From Brevinema_A sp051649605 (GTDB taxonomy: Bacteria > Spirochaetota > Brevinematia > Brevinematales > Brevinemataceae), in contig JBOFHK010000016.1 in assembly GCA_051649605.1 (NCBI GenBank), positions 1 to 50,176 on the forward strand: a stretch of DNA of 50,176 nt. The letters run 5' to 3'. Each line of letters opens with the position of its first letter. Position 1 is the stretch's first letter. Under the pieces are notes generated by a model. That model saw nothing but the letters and a program-made list of their open reading frames with translations, was not told the DNA's origin and ran no database searches. Below, piece by piece: positions 32,663 to 44,600 of the stretch. Both the position numbers and the translations under genes were made by a program.

Positions 32663-35600
32663 ATGAAAAACAATATTCTATTAAGCACGCTGATATTGGC
32701 TTTTTTAGTTGGTTGTACCATCGAAAGTCGAAAAGTCTTCAATCTGGCTTATCAAGAAAAACAAATTGTTTACACCTTAGACAGGGGACCATTTAAGTCT
32801 ATTAACCAAGATGGTATTTTTAATGCAAGTGATCACAGGGTGTGGGATTTTAATATTGAGCAGATGGAAATTTCTATCTACAATGTTAAAGGAACAGATA
32901 TTTTGGATAGCAATAGTTATACCTTTGAAGTTGTGGAAGATACCAGTGCTATTGAAGGCGTTCTTCGTCTTTATGGTAATGGTCCTCTCAATAATAATTT
33001 TGTTGGGGTAGTCGCTCTTACCAATTCACACGGTGCTTTTTTAAAATTACAAATTCAAAGTACTCCTGAAGCCATTATCGAACAGGCAACACAACAATCT
33101 TTTTGGGCTTATGCTTCTGATCCTATTTTGTTCCGTGTCCATAAAAATTACCTTAATCAAGAAATTGTTTCTTTAGATGCTGAGGAATTTTTACCTGAAA
33201 AAGAATATATAATATATGTTCCTTCTATTAGAACGTTAGCTAATGGTGCAACTCAGTATGTTATTAGTAGTACTGAGATTTTTGTTCAACCTGACGATTC
33301 TCTTATAGAAGGGAAAAAATCGGAAATTATTCTTCATTCAACAAGAGTTATTCCATTAAATACAGAAATTTATGAGGCAGAGATAGATGGTGCAGGTCAG
33401 TATGTCGGTATAGAATTTCATCCTAATCCAAGTAATACCAAGATGAAAATGATTGCAGCTCCTAGCTATGATGGGGCGGTAAATGCTCTCAAGAATCAAG
33501 CAAATTATAATAGATCTTTAAGAAGAGATGCTTTATTAAATAATAAAGCAATTCGCTTTTTAAAAGAACATCAAATTGTCCACCTTGTAAAACCTCCAAC
33601 AACAGGAGAATATTTTTGGGATCAAACAGATGAATTAATTTTTGATGCTGACAATATGAAAATGCGGGTAATCACGACTCTAAGTATCTTACCTCCTTAT
33701 GGTAATTTTGGAGCAACGAATATTCTTGATTATAACATTAAACTGACCAAGGTCACTGGAACAAGATCTGGTATTTTCAAAATAGAAGGGGCAACCGGAC
33801 CTAAATTTCTCAATAAATTTGCAGCTTTTAATATTATTGAGGAAGGTAATAAAGTTTATTTTGACATGTCGCTTCAAGACGATAATACTGCTGCCCAAGT
33901 AGCCTTACTAGATATTATGGCTACTCCTACCAAATCTTATCAAGATCAAAAAACAGCAACTAAGCCCTTTCGTTTAGGAAAAAATCTCCATAATATTGGA
34001 GAAATTTGGGTTCGCTTGAATAAAAGCCTTGATGGAGGAATGTCTTTCGATGGGAAAAATACGGAATTATTTCATTTCTTAGATATCCAAAATAATTTTT
34101 TAGCACATCAACGCATTCAAGGCGGGGTCTCAACACCATCTTTTTATAAATTAGAGGTTGTTGTTGATATTAATGATACGAACGGTGTCTTTTTAATGCA
34201 TGGTTATACAGATGATACCTTTACCACTCCAAACCCTGGTGCTCCATTGCATGGTAAATACTGGGCTATTGAACGGGGTTCTGAGCTCTATAAAACCCAA
34301 GCAAAATTTGGGATAGGTAATACTATTACTGAGGCTGTTAATACAAAAAATTCTTTAGAGCTATTCAATCTCCACGAAAGAAGAGCATTACCTAATGATT
34401 ATCGCGTTATCATTCATATGGAAACATTCAAAGAATGGGTAGCGATGACTTATACCGATAATGTTGGTGTGCCTATTGCCGATCACGGTGTGGTGCCAAC
34501 TCCTTTACCTCCAGTAGGTTCTGTGCCAGTGTATTTTAAATATAAAACTTCTGAATTATTATTCTCTACGACCAGTGGTTCACCAAAAGTTACGGTTACT
34601 CCATTCTCGGGTACTGTTAACAACATTATTACAGGAACACCTGCAACCTACGATATTGAAACCATCGAAGAACAATCTCCTATCTATGGAGTATTCAAAC
34701 TAAAACTGGATGGTGCAGCTTCTCCTGATGTGGATTGGGATGGTAAGTACCTCTCTGTTCGCGTTGAAACGGGAGCTTTTGGGGATAGAGCATATATTGC
34801 AATTACAGAACCGCCTTTAGATGATAAAGATCCTATACAACTTGAAACTGCTCTAAACCGTGCAAAAGATGAGATTATCCGAATATTTACGGACAGATTC
34901 TATAATTATCACGCAAAATCTTCTGTTCCGTTATTTGCGACCTTTGTTAAAGCTATCCAAGGAATACGTTATATCAAATCAGAAACTGATACAACAGGCA
35001 CCCCTAATGGTATATTTATTCCTTATAATACACAGTACGTAAGTTTCTCTTTTACTCCTTTAGGAATGAAAGTTGAGCGAATAACTCCAAATAGTTCTGC
35101 GACAGATTCTGATACCTATACGCTAAGAATGATCGATGATGGCGGAGACTATAAAGGGATCTTCCAACTAACGCTCCAAAACAGACCGTTACATAATAAA
35201 TTTGTTCGTATCGATATTCAAAATGGGGTAGACGAAAAAAATAATATAAGAATCTTGATAGATGATGATGTTTCTAAATTGGCGGATGGAGTTGTAGCTC
35301 CAATTGCTAACTCAGGAAGTTTTACTACTATAGAAACTACACACAAAGACCTAAAAGTACTGAATACTCCGAATACCGCATTAACAACAATGGTGGCGAT
35401 TAGTACGGATTGGGCAAGTATCGATACGACTGATAAGTTGTACGATTTCAAAAACCACCAACTATTCCGATTTGATTTAGCAAACGAAAGTGTTAATATC
35501 ATCACCATTAGTGCAGGTGCAGAGATCCGTAGTGAAAACTATGGTTATTTAATTGTGGAAAACGAGCAAACAGGTGCTGATTACGGAGCAGTATTACTCT

Positions 35601-38600
35601 TACAAGGGCCAAGTACTTATAATGGACAATACTTCGCCTTAACGAATACACTTCATACCTTCCCTGTGGTGGTGGCTCGTCCTGCAGTAGAAGGAACGAA
35701 ATTCTCCTTTGGAACTAGTTTTAATGCTGCAAAAAATGGTCTTGCAAACAAAGAACCACACCTTGTGCCTACCGATCCTTTAGCGGATACCGATGTAAAA
35801 AATGCCTTTATCAGCTTAGGAATGAATACCTCAACGCCTCCAGGGTTTGGTACTCCTTCTTATGTATTACTTCAAAATGGAGCTTATGATCCTAGAAATA
35901 CAGAAACTTGGATTTTTGATCCTTCCAAAACAAATGTAACAATTACCCATACCTCAGGTCAGGTTGTTTATGATCTTTATATGTTAGAGGGTGAGCCTAC
36001 TCAAGGTGCGGCTCCTAATGTTACTAGAGATACGGCTCTCTTTTACCTAAAATCTTTATCAACGGGAGCTCATTATAATAATACTTATGTGCATGTCCGA
36101 GATCATGTAATGATCGATACTGCAGGAACAGATGATTCTGAATCCACAATGAATCTTGTTCTTCATAAAAACAGAACAACGGTAACTGACCCCACAACAC
36201 CAATAGGTTTGACCATGAAAGATAGTCGTTCAGCAAGTATTTCTGTACCAGCTATTGATTTGGCAGCAGCAAATCTTTGGATGCGGCTACACGATAGTGA
36301 ATTCCAGCTGAATAGTGCAGGTACAGAGCTTTGGGAATTCAAACTGAATGGTAATGCTGAAATTCGTATTACTGACCAAGCAGGGGCATCCCATACTTAT
36401 AAATATGCCCCTCGTGAAAATTTATCTTCCCATCGTGGAGTGTTTTCACTCCGTTCTACTGACCCTGCTGCTCCTTATAACGATCATATGGTTGGTATTG
36501 GTATCGGTGGAGAGCCAACTCCAGTACCTCCAGCTGTTGAACCTGGTTATAATAGAGGATCTTCCTTTGATGCACATTCTATGAGATTAGTTATCTTACC
36601 AATAGGAGCAAATCCTGTTGATACCCAAAGAGCTGTTGTTGCAGCCCTCAATACTACTTTACCAGAATGGAATTTTAGAACAAAAATAGCTGCTGAACTT
36701 CATTATAATCCTGCAATGTTATTAAATAGTATCGATGATACTGCACAAGGCTGGGTCAAGTTAATAAAAAATACCGCTGGAGATTATGAGTATATATCAA
36801 CCAGTACAGAACGCTGGCAATTTGTAGAATCTGCTAATCGTCTCGTCAATCTTCCTGCTGTTGGAGGAGGAGTTGCTTCTTTAGTTCATGATGTATTAAT
36901 TGAACAAAGTGATGCAATCCCTACTCAAAGACATGGTATTAAGCTAAGTACCTCAGGAGCAACCAGCCGAAGAGTAGAATATCAAATATTTAGAGCCAAC
37001 GATGGGGGAGTACGCTCCAATCAATTTGTTGTCTTGGAGTTGGGATCTGGCTTAAATGAAAAATTAATGAAAGTAGGTACAGGAGCGACACTAGCAGCGG
37101 CAAGAGCTGATTTTGATGCAACGACAGGTTTTAACTGGAGTACCTATGATAGAGCTATTGCTGGTTGGGGGCCTGTAGGAGTTATTGATACCTCAGATAA
37201 ATCTTGGTCTCTCCAAAGAAATGACCCTAATGATATTACTCAAGATTTGGGATCTGCTGGGACAACAACAGGTAATGGACACTTTAATACCACGTTAACA
37301 GGAAGTAATAAACCAAGCTATAATCCAAATAACTCTATTGACATTGTCTTTGATACGCAAAGTCAGCTTATGACAGTGAATTATGTTGTAGGAAATAAAA
37401 CAACACCACGTATCTATAGTTTATCTCTTGTAGAAGAAATTTCGCCTACGGAGGGAGTGTACCTCTCTCAAGGTGGTATTGGAGCTTTCTCTGGTCGCTT
37501 TGTTTATATCGAAACAGCAGAAGAGCCAGTTAACGGCGATTTTAACAGAGGTAAACGAGGGCGTATGTCTGTTGCCGGCACTTTAAATGAAGTAAAAATG
37601 ATGAACCAAGCTCTAAAAACTGCAGGTACTTGGAATTTCTTTGAATCTGATTGGACTCGTGTTAGTGATATTGTCTTTGCAGAAGCCAATAAAAGACATG
37701 CTCCGACAACAACGCTTACCGATCCTCAAGGAGCTTATGTCGAATTAGGATTTAGTGAAGTTGATAAACCAAATGTCTACGATCCAAAACTGGTAGTTAC
37801 CTATACCTTCATTCCTACAAGACGGACAATCAATGGTGTAGATTATTTATCTGATCGTACGGTGATTATTTCAAATGTCTCTCCAACAAAAACGCGAGAT
37901 GATGTTTATACGTACGAAATTCAAGAAGTTAAAGATACTGCTGGACAAGACTTAAGATCTTATGCCCTACTCAACGGCTCTGGACCTGATGGCGGTAAAA
38001 CCATTGGGATTCGGCTTCCGAGAGATAATACTTCAGCAGTTGCGGTTGCAATAATTGGTACTCCAACAGAAGTTCGTAATGCGATACAATGGACGGTCGA
38101 TAATATCGATCCTACGACGACCACAGGAAATGATACCTACCGATATAGTACACTTAAATCTGTTGAATCCAAATCCAAAGTATTAGAAGAATTAACAAAA
38201 TTCAATGGAATGGTTACCTTAGATAGTGATTCTATTTATGTTGATAATAATACCACAGAATGGAGTTTCGCCATTGATAGTACAGGAGTTTTTCAAGCTA
38301 CTACTATTGAACGCCGACTAGGTGTTGCTAATCGGACAACCACTTATAATATTGTAAAAGTTGTCAGCCAACACGAAGATGATGGTGCAGCAGGTATTAC
38401 AACCTTTAAAGGGATTTTGTTCCTAAAAGGTGCGGGTTCTCTCAATAGAAATTACATTGGTGTTGTAATTGAGCAAATTGCTGGAGCACAAGCGATTAAA
38501 CTTTATCCTTTTGCCTCTACAGGTGGTACAGCAACCCCAGCAAGTGCCTTTGCAAGTGCTGAGCAAGTATTAACGGGGACTGGTACGTACAATTTTGTGG

Positions 38601-41600
38601 AAAAATCAGTAGTTCATTTTCCTAATACCGAACCTATTGTTAATGCACTGATCGCAAAAGGGGAGTGGATCTCTCTAAATTCTACATCATTTGCTTATCT
38701 CCCTGCGAATCAAATTACTAATCTCCGATTTAAAAACGGTAGAGAAGTTGATGTAAAAATTGGAAACAACGCTGCTGTTACAGGACGATTTAAAGTAGTA
38801 TGGGATGAAGTAAGTCTTTCCAAAACGATCCTTCAATTTATTAACAAAGGAACTACGGTCTTACCGTTAGATTTTGCAAATTCCTACTTTGCTATTGATC
38901 TTATGAATACCGCAGACAGTGATGGAATGAAAGCTCTCAAAAAAACAGGGATTAATATCAATACGGTGGCAGATCGTGATCAGTTGATTGCAGATCGTGA
39001 TAATCTTAGAGACCCAACTTATATTCCTAAAACGTTATTTGATATTCGTACAGATGCGTTAGCGACGTTATTTGATGTGTCACCAAGTAAGTGGAGACAA
39101 GTTGCCGATGAGCAAGGTAATCTCGCTGGTGCTGCTCATGCTGGCGGAACTGTTGCTTGGACAGCGCTATACAATGCCAACAAAGATACCGCTCCTTGGA
39201 ACTACGACCTCGAGAAAGACGCTAATAACTACTACTCCTTTAAGATTACTCGTGGTACAAGTAATAAACCCGAAAATGAAAGTAGTCTTGAAGCGATACC
39301 ATTCCAATATCAGCTTAAGATGATCAGTGATGGGGGAGCAAATGATGCCATTTATCGACTTTACGGTGCTTCTCCTGTAGGTGAACCGCAACCATTCTAC
39401 CAAAGTGAAATTTCTAATAGATTCCATGCGATCCGTATTGGAACGGGTAGTGATCATTTTAGAATGAAAACTGCTTATGGCTCCACTTTAGACGAAGCGA
39501 TGATCGCGATTAATAGCCTTGCGTTTTTTAATATGTCTGCCCAAGAGTTGTGGAAAAATACCTCTACTGTATGGATTTCCAATATGAACGTGAATACTGT
39601 TAATGGAGATAACGTTACCGTCCTCAACAATGGTTGGGGTGAATGGGTCGACATGACAAGTGGTACAGGCTTTGATATTGATAATCACGATTATTGGTCC
39701 TTTGTTCATAATGAAGGTAGTGAATCTATTGTTTATTCTGAAGTGAGAGCGGGTACAGTTACCTCATATTCTTATGGCCTACGCTTAATGACAAGAGAAG
39801 ATAAAGGAGGATTCTATACTTTAATAGGATTTGGTCCTCATAACGGTAGAATTTTAATTTATCAGCGTGGTGCTCTTAATGTGACTGATATCGCAGAAAA
39901 AACAGGAGCAAGCTTCTTTATTACAACAGCGGGTAATAACGATTATAATTCTGCAAGAGCGGGCTTTAATGCCCAGTTCACGAAACCTGGTAATGCTAAA
40001 TATAATTGGGTTGAACGCCGAACCTTACGAGAAAGTATTGGTGTTTTAGAAGCGATCGTAAACAATAATTTAGGAACAATGTTTTCTATTGATTCGGATG
40101 CCTACGCTAAAACCCCTTCGATTAATGTCTATAATAAAAGAGATCATAGATCCTTACAATTTAGTGTTAACACGACCGATATTACTGCAACGGTAAATGC
40201 TGTTGATACAGTGAATGGTTCTTCGACTTCGGTACTATATAATGCTATTCCTCAAAAAACCGCCTTGCCTGATGCTCAAAAAAATATTAAAGGCGTCGTC
40301 CTCTTAAATGCAGCACCTGCAAATGCTCTCCATGGTAAAATATTTGCCGTACAGCTCAAAACCACGGACAAAAAAGTGATCTTCAAAGAATATGCGACAG
40401 TTGCAGCTGCAGAAGCAGTGATTATTGCAGGGGATGTTCCAGAAGATGTTAACTCTATTTACGTCTTGAGAGAGAGCGTTAGTGAAAATTATTCACCAGC
40501 CTTAGAAGGCTTGGAACACTTAGGATCTTTAGTGGATCTCGATAAAGACACGATCTATTTAGATCATGATACTTTAGAATATGCCTTTGATTCTACTGCT
40601 GGAACGGTTTTGATTTCTACACGTTCGGATGTTGCGGGCGTTACCGTCCAAAAAAATGATACCTACTTCTTTAACGAGATAAAAGGTCTCACTCCTTTTA
40701 CTGGAGGAGCGAATCCTGCTCCTGATGCAGATGGAAAACGAAGAGCCTTATTCTTACTCAAGGGGACACGTGGATCGGCCAATCCTCTCCACAACAAACT
40801 ACTTGCAATCCAATTTAATACAATAAATGATAAAACCCTTGTAGGAAAGCAAGTGTTGATCACCGATGATCGATCTGCAGTCAGTGATGCACTGCTAGAC
40901 GCTCGTCCTATGCGTACGGCGGTTAAAACAGGGGTTTTGATTAGCGAAGACAACCTCAGTATCTTCGAAAAAATTATTCACCCTACTACGGGGATCCATG
41001 GATTGGGCGTGTTGCATCCATCAGCAACTAATTTTACTTACAATCCTTCCGCGACAGAGACTCTTTGGATCGATCAACGTCAAAGAATTATATACCATGA
41101 AAATTCTTTTCCAGGGGCAGGCACAAACTTTGTTCGATTTACCTTTAGTAACCTGACAGATAGTACAGCTCGTCAAGGAAAACGTTTGGTCATCCAGTTT
41201 CTCTCCAACACTAGAGATGATTTATTCTTTAGAGGAGATCAGACGATACCAACTTACGTAACAGGAACCGCTCGGACGGGGATAAAAACGCCAAATCCGA
41301 CTTCGACCACCTTGGGTGGAGCAAGTAAAGTAGAATGGTCTTGGGCTTTTGGACTAGGTGATGGTAATCTAGATACAACAGGAATCTTTCTAGGGTACGA
41401 AACCAACAATATATCTCAAGCGATTAGCAATCTTGATAATGGTACAGATCCAAAAATGGTTCCTCTCAGATATCTCAGAAATACTCCAGAAGTCTTAGAC
41501 ACCATATACAATCAAATCGGTGATACTGAAAATGAATGGTATATCCCTGTAGATGCTAATCGAGCACCACTCCCAGATTTGGGTGAACAAAATTTCGCCT

Positions 41601-44600
41601 TCCGTATACCACAAAGAACGGCAGTTACTGGTGTGAACTCTGCTGTCTACGATTTTCGTTATGGTATTAGGACTGGACTGACCACAGTTGGTAGTAGTAA
41701 AGCAAATATGTTGACAAAAATCATTCGTAATGATGGAGCAAATGATGGAGTACTGCTCCCTCATACCTTCAATTTTTCTCGACTATCCAACAAATATGTT
41801 GCTTTACGCTACGGTATGAGAGAAAACGAAACCAAAGTTAAAATGGCAGTTGCCGACACCGAAGCCGAAGCGATCCAACAGCTCAATACCTTGAGTTATT
41901 GGAATTATGTACAAAAAACAACATTAGAAGCTCAGGCAAGGGTTATTAGTAATATGGCAATTAGTGGAACGACAAGACATACTTGGGTACAGTTCGCTTC
42001 TACCGTTACTAATCCTTCGTATTCTGCTGGAGACACTATTGATTGGACCTTTGATGAAGCGAGATTAGTACTTACCATCTATACAGTGGTTGCCTCAACA
42101 ACTAATGCTGATACTTATCGCCTCCAAACGATTAAAGACGAAGCCACCCACAAAGGCGTGTTCCTCATTGTTGGTGCAGGGAATCTTGGGCAGAAATTTA
42201 TCGCCTTAGACAATTCAACTGCCGTCAATGCGACAAACACTAAAGCGTGGCTTGGAGTTGGTGATACAATCACCGATGCGATCAGAAACCGAGATACGGC
42301 AAATAGTACCAGTAGATATGCTCTCTTCCGAAAAGATACGATTCTTAGTGTTGGGGTGGTTATGAGCTATATGATTAATCACTTTACTGCTGGTGATGCA
42401 TCTGCGTTGCAGTTTACAGTATCTAATTTTGTTAGAGGAGTTAACCTAAAAGATAGTTTTGAGTATAAATACTATATGGATAGAGGGGATGCACGGGTAC
42501 GTATTACTACACGAACCAAAGGAGTTGCCCGTACAGATGACTACTTAGCTTCGCAATTACCAAACCCATCGGGAGTTGATCCCAACTGGTATGGCTTTTA
42601 TAGAATCTCAGGGCCAGGAATAGATAATGGGCAGATTTTGGGGATTAGACTTGTTAGTTCCAATTTAACTTATACCCATGCGGCGGTAATCTCTGGGCGT
42701 ACAAAAGCGGAAATGAACCAACCTGGCACAGGCACGATTCCCAATACGGTTGCAGGTGTGCATGCTGTCTTAAGTGCTACCAATGTTGAGTACCCTGTGG
42801 GATACTATGAACCAAACCACCCTTTGTACAGCTATAATGTTTTAAATATGCTCAGTACTATGGGTGATATTGTAGAACTGAGCGGAGGAAAGTTTAATCC
42901 CGTAGCATATCGACGTTATACTTTCAATGCTGCAGCCAATTCCTTAGTAATAATCTCAAAAAATGGTCTTAACGAAACTAGAGAAGAATATAATATTATG
43001 TTAAATGTGGATACAAACGCCATGGGAGCTACAACGTCTGAACGTGCTGTATTCTATCTACAAAACTTAAATGGGACATTCCCGGCAGCTCCGCATATGG
43101 CTATTGCCTTGATCAAAGATGGGAATTCGCTCAATCCCAATGTTGACTACCGTGCAATCTTAGTGGTAGATCAAAATCCGAAGCCGTCCTATGATAGTGT
43201 TACAACTATCCTAGGGACAGCGACATCGAGCCCTTATAGTTATTGGACTCATGAGAAATTCTCTTCGGTAAATATTGTTCATGATAGGTTGAAAGACCTG
43301 GAGACCTTAGCGAAACCAAAAGCAATATGGAGCACTAGTGATGGTACCCTGAATGGGACCTTATCGACGAAGACTTATTCTAATTTGGTCTTTTTAGCAG
43401 ATGATAGACTCTTCAAAAACAATGGAACGGGGACTTCAAGGATTAAGAAAGGCAATGCAGGGCTAGAGAACAAAGGTGGATATTTTGAACCTAAAGATAC
43501 CTATGTTTGGAAATTTGGTTTTGCCTATGATGCTATTGAGATCCAGCAGAATTTGACTAACGCCAGTGGTACGATACAGACAACATCACAGCATTTTACT
43601 GCGAAAGTCTTAGAATCTACGGATAATCTAGTGGTGATCCAATTGATCCAAAGTACAGGCTCTAATAGAGAGCTACAAACTCTCTTTGGTAATATGGTCT
43701 TAGCGATAGACCTCGGATCGCGTAGAGAAAGATCGGATAATGTCAAGATTGGGTACGCACGACCTGCAGGAGCCACCAAAGCTCAGATGACGGCGGCGAT
43801 CACGGCAGCAAAAGCTGATCTACAAGCGCAATTAAATGGTCTCTTAAAATATACCCCCAATGTGATCTCCCAGGCTCAAGCCTACGAACAACATCGTTCT
43901 TTGATGAATATAGGAAAATCTGGCATGACTACAAGAATGTTTACAGATTCGGTAGGGCAAGAGACAGTTGCTCCTGAGTTTAGTTATAGTGCCCAACAGA
44001 TTGGTGGTACGGTTGATGTTGGTAATAATAATGCTTATGGAAACAATACAGCTTTCCACTTTATATTGGGACTAAAAGCTCACAGCGATCAAAATAATAC
44101 TCGGCCAGGACACGACTCAGAAAGGTATCCTACGACGAGAGTTGGTTTCATGATCAATGTCGTCCAGACGGATGGTTTGGACACCATGATCTTTAGATTT
44201 CACCGCCCTAATGATACGAGTCATGCCTTAGTTTCGACGACGGGTTGGTCAAACCTCATGTTTAACAAATACCATGCGATCCAAGCAGGAAGAGGAGCCT
44301 TTCTCGGAGAGCTAAAATGGGTTTATGCTGATACCCCTGAAGAAGCACGCGTCAAACTGGCTCTCCAACCATTTTATAATAATTCTTATGAATGGATTGC
44401 TCCAAAAGCACGGAGAGAGTTCATGGGTTCTCTTATTGCTGCCAGGGATGATGTATGGGTGCAAAGGAGTTTTCCAAAGAGTTATCAATCATTTTCAGGG
44501 AATGTTTATACAAGAAATTGGCGTTTTAGTACAAACACTGTTGGAGGGAAAACATCGTATACGACGAGGATCTCGGATTATAATTCCCTTGGTCAATTTT